The translations under genes and the position numbers were made by a program. A DNA stretch of 64,000 nt from Symsagittifera roscoffensis. Lineage: Eukaryota > Xenacoelomorpha > Acoela > Convolutidae. Positions within the stretch are counted from its first letter, which is position 1, and each line of letters opens with the position of its first letter. A model generated the notes under the pieces. That model had not been told where the DNA came from, made no database searches, and saw only the letters and a program-made list of their open reading frames with translations. Location of the stretch: assembly GCF_963678635.1 (NCBI RefSeq), contig NC_087071.1:40999797-41063796 (forward strand), in the 5' to 3' direction. Positions 17,802-28,580 of the stretch are shown here, piece by piece.

Positions 17802-20800
17802 GAAAGAGCTACACTTACTCCAAGACAGAAAACTCGAGGATTATAGAATCTTATAAGAAAGTATGTTTGAACCTTTTTTGGTGATTGAAGTTTGAACACG
17901 TACAAGTTTTAGTTATGTGCTGATACTTTTGTGTCTGCATATATGATTATTTGATTATAAGTCTGCAAGAAGTTTATGATTCAGGGTATACAAGTAAACT
18001 TTCCAGTACATAACATCTCTCTGTGGGTGGTTGTATATGTATATACTGGCCTGTGAAAAGTATGCTTGTTTGTGTATTGATTATGCATGATGTTTGATAG
18101 GTGTGTGTACATTAAAAGTATGCTTTCAAATCTAATTTTTTAAAAACGCATGCGTCTTGTGTCTTTTTTGTTTTGATTTCATTCGTAACTATTTGATTTT
18201 GTCTGTATGTATCTATATGTGTTTTTAGGTAGCTATTTTAAAGAAATTTTCGACACACTTTTGCAATTGTTTCGAGGCAACTTCAGATACAGTACTGTAA
18301 CTGATTGAAACTTTAACTCAATTTCCAGTTAATCTCTGCCCCAGTTGTTTCAGAACATTCTAGAATACTTCACCAGATACTTTAGTTGAACTCTTTTATG
18401 TGTTTTCATGTTAGTCTGTAAAATCTGTGAGTGGGTTGATTCTTCTTTTCATACAGGTTTGTTTGAACAAATGTAAGCCTGTATATTTTTATGTAAGTAT
18501 TATAAATTTTTATGTAAAAATCAAAACAATTTTCGACACTTAACCATAATAAAAGGTCAAACTTTCTTTCTAACTCATTGTTCAAATTGAATTTGTTTTA
18601 CTGAAAGAATTTATCTTTTTTTATAAGCAACAGTTTTTGTATATGTTCTCATGTTTTTGTTATTTTATCTAGGTTTTTTTTGTATGTATGCATTGTATGT
18701 GGGTAAACTTGTACAATTTCAGGCTTGTGTTTTGTACTTTTTTATGTACATTTTCACATGCGCCCTCTCATTTATGTCGTTAATGAGTTATTTTGAGGTA
18801 TGTACACGTAACTGGAAACCTAACTAAACAAACTCAAGGTATTTTTTTTTCACTCTTTGTCTAGAAGATGCAGGTTTCCACCAAATGTTATGTCAGGAGC
18901 AATTTTGTATCAAACACTTTATTTATCCATTTGTTGGGTTACATTTGTATACATGCTTGTGTTTTCGTATGCGCTTGAATATGTATGAAAAGTTTTACTA
19001 TTCAGTTTTTTTTGTCTGTATGGTGCCAAAAAACTTTTCACAGATATATTTTGTTATTCGCTTAACAATTAAAGAAGTAATTTAATTTGTTTTTTAGAGA
19101 TATGACTAAAACTCAATATCAACGTTGTTTCTTTGGGTGGTTTTTCAAAGAAAAACTGTGATAGTTTCTCTAGAAACTGCGAATAAACAACACATGCTAG
19201 ATAATTTATGTGTTTGTATGTACTTGTTCGAAAGTTTGTATATAGTCTTTTATTTGAAAATATTTAATGTGTGTATGTTATGTATATGTGTTTGAACTAC
19301 AACCATAAACCAAATTGTAATCTTTTCAATGCACTTACTTGAAATAAACAAGATTATTTTATGAGATACTTTACATGAACAACCCTTGTAGCAACCCTTT
19401 ACATATACGTGTGTCAAGCTGTGTATGTGTTTGCATATTTGTGTAATGTTTGTATATCTGGATGCTATGTCTGTGTATTCGGTAGTTTTTACGTAATTCG
19501 ATTTTTTGTTTTTTTTAAATGTACACATTCTATTCATCCTTACAAATCAATTTGAAAAGCATTTTTGATTTTTTAAAATTAGCTAAAATTTGAACTCTAA
19601 GTTCTTTTTTATTTACTTGAATTGCCTAGAAGCCTGTAAAGTATAGCACTAAAATTTATGCATTTAAAAGCCCATGTTTGAGCTTGAACATATACTTGTA
19701 TTTCAGATGTTCAATCTTTTGTGTGTATATATGTATATGCAAACTTTTGTATCATGTAAGTTCGTATTATAAGAAGCGTAACAATAGCTAGAATTATAAC
19801 TGCACCACGTGTCAATCTTAATTTTTCCTCAGTTTTTATGCAGACTGGGATCTTTTATTTTATCTCAGACTGGGATCAACTAACGCTGATAAAAATAATT
19901 GTGAAAGTAACTGTGAGGGAGACAAATTTGAATGAAAAATATAGTTTTTTTTGTAAACTCAAACTTTATAAAGCGACCATTTTTTGGACATGAAATTAAA
20001 TGGAAGACATTCATTTTTTAAGAGTTTCTAGACTGAAGAACAGAAAAAAAATTTAATCTGTATTGTTTTGATTAGTTTGGAAAAACGGTGAAAAATGTGA
20101 ACAGCTAAAAAATGTTTTGACGTCAACTCAGCTGTCACAACGAGGCACTAGGGGCTTACTGCTTGACTGGGATCTGCAACGAAAGTATCAGGTTGTGAAG
20201 CTGAAAGACCGACTCTGGCCTTTCAACGTACCTGAGTTGATTCTCCGATAGAGGAAAGAAACACTCCCGATTCCGCTTGAACATGGACTGTCACAAGGAG
20301 AAAGGTAAAGCTAGCTTTTTGATTAGATTAATTTTGGCTGATTCTACCGCTTCGGTAAAATAATTTTCATTAATAAAAATCCAAACTTTTTCTTGGAGGC
20401 TTTCAAACAAATTTTTAGTTGCGATGGGAGCTTAATTGGAACTCTTAATGTATCTAGAGTGATGCAATCATCCTCAATTTGTTTCAATTGCTGTTTTATG
20501 ATGACTGGAAAATCTCCAAGACCAGTTTTGTAAAAATCGTGTGTTCGTAAAAGGAAATGGTCAAAAATTTTACGACCGTTCTGAAAAATCATAAATAACG
20601 AAGAGAAAATACCTGATTGAAACAGGTGAAGATAACCTTGAAATGACTCAAATGCGTGTTTGCAGGCACAATGTTTTTGTGTTAAATACCATCAAATATA
20701 TGCGAAAAAACCTTCAAATGGTTTGTTCAGTACAATCCAAAACCATAGTTAGTCCAACCTTTGGTCTTATCATTTTGTAAATAAAAATTTGATTTTAGAC

Positions 20801-21182
20801 AGATTTGAGCAAGTTTTGAAACAGTTTAGTCTTTGTTCACATGAATGTTTCGTATTCAGCCGCTAATCTATTACGTAAACGTTAACTCAACTGAAGCTTC
20901 TGATTAGATTTGATAATAGGTACACAATTTCAAAAATTTTCCAAAATGAAAACCTTTAAAACTCAATCTGATATATAGTAGCGGGCTGTGGGTTTTTGCT
21001 GAGAAAAGTATTTAATTTCGCGACGCTCTCAATGATTTATCAGAGACTGATAAGCAAATGAATCGATTATGAATGATTATAAGTTTATATGTAACTGTTT
21101 AAAACATTCATATGTCACGGTTTACAGCTCAATTCAACTGTGGTTCCAGACTCATCAAGAGAATCTAGAAAACATACTAGGT
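17802..21182. repeat. 3.4-kb tandem duplication, copy 1
   Basis: The sequence runs collinear with 21421-24757, from GAAAGAGCTACACTT to AACATACTAGGT. There are scattered substitutions and small indels; by eye identity is over 90%. It is TG/TGTA-rich with many ATGTATGT strings. The only peptide-like content shared by both copies is a minus-strand frame ending at 20344. The right end is cut by the N gap. Confidence 0.9.
20344..20592 (-). pseudogene. Short unassigned frame shared by both duplication copies
   Basis: This minus-strand frame encodes a basic 82-residue peptide ending KKFGFLLMKIILPKR. The second copy (23962-24273, 103 residues from an upstream ATG) ends with the same residues and the same stop, with core EDDCITLDTL conserved. 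About eight of the last 45 residues differ, and many changes are amino-acid-altering, which suggests neutral drift rather than selection. It could be a relic exon of an unknown gene. No domain is recognised. Confidence 0.25.
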
Positions 21183-21382
21183 NNNNNNNNNNNNNNNNNN
21201 NNNNNNNNNNNNNNNNNNNNNNNNNNNNNNNNNNNNNNNNNNNNNNNNNNNNNNNNNNNNNNNNNNNNNNNNNNNNNNNNNNNNNNNNNNNNNNNNNNNN
21301 NNNNNNNNNNNNNNNNNNNNNNNNNNNNNNNNNNNNNNNNNNNNNNNNNNNNNNNNNNNNNNNNNNNNNNNNNNNNNNNNNN
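21183..21382. other. Assembly gap, 200 N
   Basis: Exactly 200 N lie at the junction of the two duplication copies. This is probably a placeholder of unknown true size, spanning the GA tract and possibly further duplicate copies. Confidence 0.95.

Positions 21383-21420
<38 letters not shown>
21383..21420. repeat. (GA)n tract before duplication copy 2
   Basis: A pure GA dinucleotide run emerges from the gap and leads into copy 2. It matches the end of the GA tract before copy 1, so the duplicated unit includes the microsatellite. Confidence 0.9.
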
Positions 21421-21427
<7 letters not shown>

Positions 21428-24400
21428 CTACACTTGCTCCAAGACAAAAAACTAGAGGATTATAGAATCTTATAAAAAACTAAGTTTGAACCTTTTTTGG
21501 TGATTGAAGTTTGAACACGTATAAATTTTAGTTATGTGCTGATACTTTTGTGTCTGCATATATGATTATTTGATTATAAGTCTGCAAGAAGTTTATGATT
21601 CAGGGTATACAAATAAGATTTCCAGTACATAATATCTCTCTGTGGGTGGTTGTATATGTATATACTGGCGTGTGAAAAGTATGCTTGTTTGTGTATTGAT
21701 TATGCATGATGTTTGACAGGTGTGTGTACATTAAAAGTATGCATTCATGTAGCTACAAATCTAATTTTTTAAAAACGCATGCGTCTTGTGTCTCTATTTT
21801 TTTGATTTCGTTCGTAACTTTTTGATTATGTCTGTATGTATGTATATGTGTTTTTAGGTAGTTATTTTAAAGAAATTTTGAACACTCTTTTACAAGTGTT
21901 TCGAGGCAACTTCAGATACAGTACTGTAACTGATTGAAACTTTAACTCAATTTCCAGTTAATCTCTGCCCCAATTGTTTCAGAACATTCTAGAATACTTC
22001 ACCAGATGCTTTAGTTGAACTCTTTTATGTGTTTTCATGTTTCTCAGTACAACCTGTGAGTGGGTTGATTCTTATGTTCATACAGGTTTGTTTGAACAAT
22101 TGTAGACCTGTTTATTTTTCTGTAAGTGTTATAAATTTTTATGTAAGTATCAAAACAATTTTCGACACTTAACCATAATAAAAATTCAAACTTTCTTTCT
22201 AACTCATTGTTCAAATTGAGTTTGTTTTACTGAAAGAACTTATCTTTTTTTATAAGCACCAGTTTTTGTATATGTTTTATGTAGGTTGTTTTGTATGTAT
22301 GCATTGTATGTGGGTAAACTTGTACTATTTCAGGCTTGTGTTTTGCACTTTTTTATCCAAATTTTCACATGCGCCTTCTCATTTATGTCGTTAATGAGTT
22401 ATTTTGAGGTATGTACACGTAACTGGAAACCTAACTAAACAGACTCAGAGTATTTTTTTTCACTCTTTGTCTAGAAGTTGCAGGTTTCCACCAAATGTTA
22501 TGTCAGTAGCAATTATGTATCAAATACTCTATTTATCCATTTGTTGGGTTACATTTGTATACATGCTTGTGTTTTCGTATGCGCTTCAATATGTATGAAA
22601 AGTTTTACTATTCAGTTTTTTTTGTCTGTATGGTTCCAAAAAATTTGTTCAAAGATATATTTTGTTATTCGCTTAACAATTAAAGAAGTAATTTAAATTG
22701 TTTTTTAGAGATATGACTAAAACTCAATATCAACGTTATTTTTTTTGGGTGGTTTAACAAAGAAAAACTGTGATAGTTTCTCTAGAAATTGCGAATAAAG
22801 AACACATGCTATATAATTTATGTGTTTGTAAGTACTTGTTCGAAAGTTTGTATATAGTCTTTTTTTTGAAAATATTTAATGTGTGTATGTTATGTATATG
22901 TGTTTGAACTACAACCATAAACCAAATTGTAATCTTTTACTTGAAATAAACAAGATTATTTAATGAGATACTTTACATGAACAACCCTTGTAGCAACCTT
23001 TACATATACGTGGGTCAAGCTGTGTATGTGTTTGAGTAGTTGTGTACTGTTTGTATATCTGCAATTTTGTCTGTGTATTCGATTGTTTTTATGTAATTCG
23101 ATTTTTTGTGTTTTTTAAATGAACACATTCTATTCATCTTAACAAATCAACTTGAAACGCATTGTTGTTTTTTGAAAATTGGCTAAAATTTGAACTCTAA
23201 GTTGTTTTTTATTTACTTGAATTGCCTAGAAGCCTGTAAAGTTTAGCACCAAAATTTATGCATTTAAAAGCCCATGTGTGTGCCTTTGAGCTTGAACATA
23301 TACTTATATTTCAGTTGTTCAATCTGTTGTGTGTATATATGTATGTGCAGACGTTTGTATCATGTAAGTTCGTATTATAAGACGCGTAACAATAGCTAGA
23401 ATTATAACTGCACCACATAACAATCTATATTTTTCCTCAGTTGTCATGCAGACTGGGATCTTTTTTATTATCTTAGACTGGGATCAACTAACGCTGATAA
23501 AATTAATTGTGAAAGTATTTGTGAGGGAGAAAAATTTGAATATAAAATATAGTTTTTTTTGTAAACTCAAACTTTATAAAGCGACCAAATTTTGGACATG
23601 AAATTAAATGGAAGACATTCATTTTTTAAAAGTTTCTAGCGCTGAAGAACATAAAAAAGTTTTAATCTGTATTGTTTTGATTAGTTTGGAAAAAGGTGCA
23701 AAATGTGAACAGCTAAAAAAATTGTTTGACGTCAACTCAGCTGTCACAACGAGGCACTAGGGGCTTACTGCGTGACTGGGATCTGCAACAAAAGTATCAG
23801 GTTGTGAAGCTGGTGATTTCAATCTTCAGACCGACTCTGGCCTTCCAATATCCCTGAGTTGATTCTCCGCTAGAGGAAACACTCTCAATCCCGCTTGGAT
23901 ATGGACTGTCACAAGGAGAAGGGTAAAGCTAGCCTTTTGATTAGATTATTTTTGGCTGATTCTACCGCTTCGGTAATATAATTTTCATTAATGAAAATCC
24001 AAACTTTTTCTGAGAGGCTTTCAAACAAACTTTTAGTTGCGCTGGGAGCTTAATTGATACTCCTAATGTATCTAGAGTGATGCAATCGTCCTCATTTTGT
24101 TTCATTTGCTGGAAAATCTCCAAGACCAGTTTTGTAAAAATCGTGCGTTCGTCAAGGGCAATAGTCGAAAATTTAACGACCGTTTTGAAAAACCATAAAT
24201 AACTAGGAGAAAAAACTTGATTGAAACGGGTGAAGATAACCATGAAATGAATCAAATGCGTGTTTGCAGGCACAATACTTTTGTGTTAAATGCAATTAAA
24301 TTTTTCGAAATAACCTATAAATGGTTTGTTCAGTAAAATCCAAAACCATAGTTTGTCCAACCTTTGGTCTTATCATTTTGTGAATAAAAATTTGACTTTA

Positions 24401-24757
24401 GACAGATTTGAGCAAGTTTTGAAACAGTATAGTTTTTGTTCACATGAATGTTTCGTAATCAGTCGCTAATCTATTACGTAAACGTTAACTCAACTGAAAC
24501 TTCTGATTAGATATAGATAATAGGTACACAATTTCAAAAGTTTTCCAAAATGAAAACCTTTAAAACTCAATCTGATATTTAGTAGCGGGCTGTGGGTTTT
24601 TGCTGAGAAAATGATTTAATTTCGCGATGCTCTCAATGATTTATATGAATGAATATAAGTTTATATGTAACTCTTTATAACATTCATATGTCACTGTTTA
24701 CAACTCAATTCAACTGTGGTACAGACGCATCAAGAGAATCTAGAAAACATACTAGGT
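21421..24757. repeat. 3.4-kb tandem duplication, copy 2
   Basis: This is the second copy of the unit described at 17802. Differences include a few 10-25-bp indels, for example inserted bases near 21745 and 23275 and missing bases near 22275 and 22940. The right edge is the ACTAGGT at 24751-24757, after which the sequence is unique. Confidence 0.9.
23962..24273 (-). pseudogene. Second copy of the unassigned duplicated frame
   Basis: This is the counterpart of 20344-20592, with an in-frame extension to an upstream ATG giving 103 residues. The C-terminal 45 residues are alignable between copies and the stop codon is shared. I see no signal peptide and no domain. It is most likely a non-functional relic. 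Confidence 0.25.
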
Positions 24758-24801
24758 ACAGCATCTGTACTATAATCAAACCAGATACTATAAGTTTTCA
24801 T

Positions 24802-24838
24802 AATTACGTATAATTACGTAATTACGTAATACGTAGTT
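24802..24838. repeat. Palindromic TTACGTAA cluster
   Basis: There are several overlapping ATTACGTA/TACGTAAT units, each self-complementary. The cluster sits between the end of the 3.4-kb duplication and the start of the large inverted repeat. Confidence 0.6.
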
Positions 24839-24924
24839 AATGCCTATTGAATAATACGAATTTTATATTTTAATTGTAATAAGCGACTTATCCTATCAGA
24901 ATTTAAGAAAACAATGTAAGATTC

Positions 24925-27010
24925 GTATTTGTAATTCCAAATACATGTTGAAAATCTCTTTTTTGCTCCTTTTTGATTTTTTGAATCTTGGTTGTTTCTT
25001 CAGGTGCTATTTGTGTACAAGTCAACATCCGTTATGGTTTACTTACGTATGATTGTGTTAATTTAGGCGGTATTATTACGCTTTTTTTGTTCAAGATAGC
25101 ACGAAATTTGTTTATGTTTGTATGTGGGTGATTATATAAAATATTATGCGGCGATTCGTTCTCATTAATCTTTAAATGCTAAAAAAATTGAGTTCAAACA
25201 TGTAAATAAATCTTATAAAATAAAATAACTCAACTCAATTTTATTTTGTTCATGGTTTCCTGAATACTTCACTAAATACTAAAATTATACCAAACGACAG
25301 GTTTGAACGAATATTTTCACCTATACGTATAGAGAGACGTATAGAGTGTCTCTTAGGTGTTTGTAGGAAAAAAGTCCTTTATGTTTTAAACTTACCGAGC
25401 TCGTATGTGCAATTGTAACTAGATATATAACTAAAATTCAAAATCAATTTAATGTTAGCTTGAGATTTTGAAAATTTTTTACGTCTGTGTTTACGTGTGT
25501 TTGTTTCCATATTTCAGATTCGGACACATGCGAGTGAGTTTATCTATGCAATTTGAGGCTTTGAAGCTTGGATTTGTTCATATATGTAATTAAATATGTT
25601 TGTATATGCGAAAAGATCTCTAGTTATACTTATATCAAGCGCTAATTTGTCAAGAAAAATCTAGATGAATTTACAAAACCGTCATGTTTGAATATCATTA
25701 TTGAGTACCGAAACGTAATTATTCAGTACCAAATCGTATTAAGTACCAAATCGTAGTTAAGTACCAAATCCTAAATACGAAATTAAGTCAATATCAGTAA
25801 CCAGTTACCAAATCAGTAACCCAGGCGACAATTCATAACAAGTCCCGCAAAACATTGAGTCATGGCCGGTTCGTTTAGCTGACAAAATCTTGCCCGCGTT
25901 GCTTGTCGCTACACTCCTCTAGAACACCTCCCGCTGACGTAGCCACTATTTTCCTATTTTCAAAATTTCAAACTATGAGTTGGATTCTTCTACCGGGTTT
26001 TTAACTTAAAGCTTTTGAACAAGCGGGTCAAAACACAAACACAATTATTAATTTTTGTCTGGTACGTGTGTGTACTTTTTTAAAATCTGCTAAAATAGTC
26101 TTCATTCTTCTAGACAACTCAAAAACAAAACTGAAACCAGCTGAATTTCGATTCTATTTTAATCAAGTACTGATTTTGCTACTTACGATATGGTACTTAA
26201 TTTCGATTCGGGGATTGAGACGATTTGCTATTTCTTAATTACGATTCGGTACTTAATAAGTGTAATTAAAAAAGACGGTGATATGAATTCATCTTGGTTT
26301 TTCTAGACGAAATAGCGCTTCAAATATTCATATTTAGAGATTTGTTTACTCATACAAACGTAGTTAAGCACACAAAAGTATAAGCCCAATTTTCAAAGCC
26401 TTAAATTGCATACATACAAAAACTCTTATGTACCCGCATCTAAAATGTAGAGTCAAACACACGTTTATACGCACTACCTTTAAAACTTGGTACATATATT
26501 TTTTCAAAGTCTTATCCTAAACTTAAAATGCTTTTGAGTTTCAATTAGAATTACACATACGAGTTTGGTAAGGGTAATACATATAGGATAATATTCGTAA
26601 AAACACTTAAGAGACACCCTTTACGTCTACTTAGTTGAAGATGTTTGTTTTCAACTGGTTTTTGGTACATTTTTAGTATTTGCTGTAGTTTTCCAGAAAT
26701 CAAGAACAAAAACAATTTTCAGTTGGATTATTTTGTTTTTAAACATATGTTTATATGTGTAAACTAAAGCTTTTCAGCATGTAACAGATTAATGAGAAAG
26801 AATAGCTACATACAAACGTACATAATCACCTATATACAATTATACACAAACATAAACAACAGAAGCTTAATAACACCGCCTAGCTAAACATAACCATATG
26901 TAGGTAATCAACAATGGTTGCTCATTTGTACACAATCAGAACCTGAAGAAACAGCCTAGAATAATAAAGACCAAAAAAGAGCAAAAATGGATTTTTAACT
27001 TGTATTTGGA
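24925..27010. mobile_element. Large inverted-repeat element (arms ~0.75 kb)
   Basis: About 24925-25690 is an imperfect reverse complement of about 26265-27010. Paired landmarks include GTTTCTTCAGGT/ACCTGAAGAAAC, TTCTCATTAATC/GATTAATGAGAA, GTGTCTCTTA/TAAGAGACAC and AATTTGAGGCTTTG against CAAAGCCTTAAATT. Identity is about 75%. The inner ends carry ~16-bp repeats of AGTACCAAATCGTA on the left and their complement on the right. The central ~330 bp is more GC-rich and has no long open frame. The structure fits an old foldback or long-TIR DNA element without a transposase. The right half was later copied to 28581-30943. Confidence 0.6.
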
Positions 27011-27955
27011 ACTCCTCGGGATCCCAACTAAGGTGCTTATCTCGCGCTTTCTGCTAACCAGGAGTGGTTTGTTAGCAGTCTTTTTTTTCGTCTTTCCAAT
27101 TTCTCTGGCCCTTTATAGTCGCTCAAAACAGCCTAAAATTGCTTTAATTTACTGTTACCACCTTATTTTAGAGTGGTAAGGTTTTCCAAAAAAATTTCTC
27201 AGAATATGGGAGGGTCTACATTCAAAACTGGCTCCTTTCGCTGAAAAAACTTGGGAAAATGAATTTTTTTCTTGTATAATAGGTTTCGCGTGTTTTTTCT
27301 GCCAATACGGTCTTTTAGGTTTCGATTTTAGCTCAGAAAGCCTTACTTTTTTTCTTTTCCAGCTCAGCACAAGAAACCTGATGAAAACATATCGGTAGAA
27401 AACATTCGGGGAAAACAACACAAATCGGACCCCTCCGGTTTGGTGAACTCTTAAATCAAACTCATTTTTTCCAATTGTCTGAGATCTGACAGAATTAGCG
27501 CTTTTTAACGGTAAAAAAAGTAGAAATAACTCAAAAATAGCGTTTTCTGGGGGATGAAAATATCAAATTTTTGGCCTGAAAATTGGTCTAATAATGGTCT
27601 GTTTGTTAGAAAATACGGTTAGTATGATTAGTACTAATTATATCCCAAACAAACTGTTTAAATAGCAATTCGGTCAGAAGTCACTTCAATGTAGTCACTG
27701 TAGTGGTGAACCTGTAGTGCTCACTGTTGTCAAGGCTCAGGATCGCCAGTGTCTCAGTATCCCCAGACCGTTCCTAAAATCAGTGCTGATACACTCTTTT
27801 TTTTACCGAACTACACTACTATGGTTTTTGTACAGTAGAGAAAATCACCATATCCATCGGAGATGGATCAATCTTTTTCAGTTCTCCTTGATCCTCATAT
27901 CCTGAAAATTAAACTTTATGTCAACAATTTTTATTCAGGCTGTTCCAGAAAACAA
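25590..27955. repeat. 2.37-kb near-identical duplication, copy 1 (satellite left flank)
   Basis: The block runs from TTAAATATGTTTGTATATGC to CCAGAAAACAA and matches 28581-30943 with only scattered single-base and few-base differences (about 99% by eye). It contains the centre and right half of the inverted-repeat element plus about 950 bp of other DNA, including a minus frame at 27155-27421 with no recognisable domain. This copy continues into the S segment and the first satellite units. Confidence 0.95.
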
Positions 27956-28009
27956 AAAGATGTCGAAAGCACAACTCGAAAGCACAACAGATTGTTCCGC
28001 TTTCTTCTA

Positions 28010-28195
28010 CTACACTGAAGAAGCGCTTTCTTCGCCACCAAGAGGGACAGCAATTCCTGTTCTCAGCCTTTTCCAACTGCGAAATAGGACTGCTAATGAT
28101 TGTAGCTTCACAATCGTTGCAACCAAGGGGAATTCTTTTCTTCAGTAATCAGTCGATTATAGTTTGTATTTTCTTTTTTTTATCTTCTTAGTGCA
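28010..28195 (+). repeat. S segment: satellite-flank block later carried into the array
   Basis: The block includes CACCAAGAGGGACAGCAATTC, CAACTGCGAAATAGGACTGC and CTTCAGTAATCAGTCGAT, and ends with a pyrimidine-rich stretch closing in CTTCTTAG. Near-copies lie inside the array at about 32442-32606, 33552-33716, 34444-34608 and 35553-35717. Here it joins duplication copy 1 directly to the first satellite units, so this is probably the source arrangement. The pyrimidine tract plus AG looks like a splice acceptor, but I have no gene to attach it to. Confidence 0.7.
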
Positions 28196-28580
28196 ACATC
28201 TCGTCTTTTTGTGACAAACAAAAACCGTCGTTCTGATTTTCGTGCTTCTCAGTTATTGCGAGAAAAAAATGTTACCTGTCCTGCAAGGTATTATTGAATT
28301 TTTGAAAAAGCTTCGTAATCTCCAAAGTGCCCTTCCTAAATTAGTTCAAAACGCAAATATCTCGTCTTTTTCTGACAAGCCAAAACCGTCGTACTTTAAC
28401 TCGTCTATGCAATGTCTCGTCTTTTTCTGACAAGCCAAAACCGTCGTTTTGCCTTTCGCGCTTCTCAGTTATTGCGAGAAAAAAATTGTTACTTGTCCTG
28501 CAAATTTTATTGATTTTTTGAAAAAACTTTGTAATCTCCAAAGTGCCCTTCCTAAATTAATTCAAAACGCAAATATCTCG
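28196..28580. repeat. 215/216-bp satellite, small left island
   Basis: Somewhat less than two units of the same satellite family as the main array lie between duplication copy 1 and copy 2. The junction to copy 2 falls inside a unit, after AACGCAAATATCTCG. Confidence 0.95.

Noticed and set aside
18885-19085. Plus frame rich in Phe/Tyr/Leu in duplication copy 1 and its partner at 22404-22696
   Set aside because: The peptide arises from TG/TATG-rich DNA, the two copies differ in frame and length, and no membrane-protein pattern is kept.
21069-21475. Open frames spanning the first N gap with Arg-Glu repeats
   Set aside because: They are artefacts of N and the GA dinucleotide tract.
27155-27421. 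Basic 88-residue minus frame, repeated at 30143-30460
   Set aside because: It is near-identical in the two copies only because the duplication is recent. It has no domain, and composition and context give no support for a gene.
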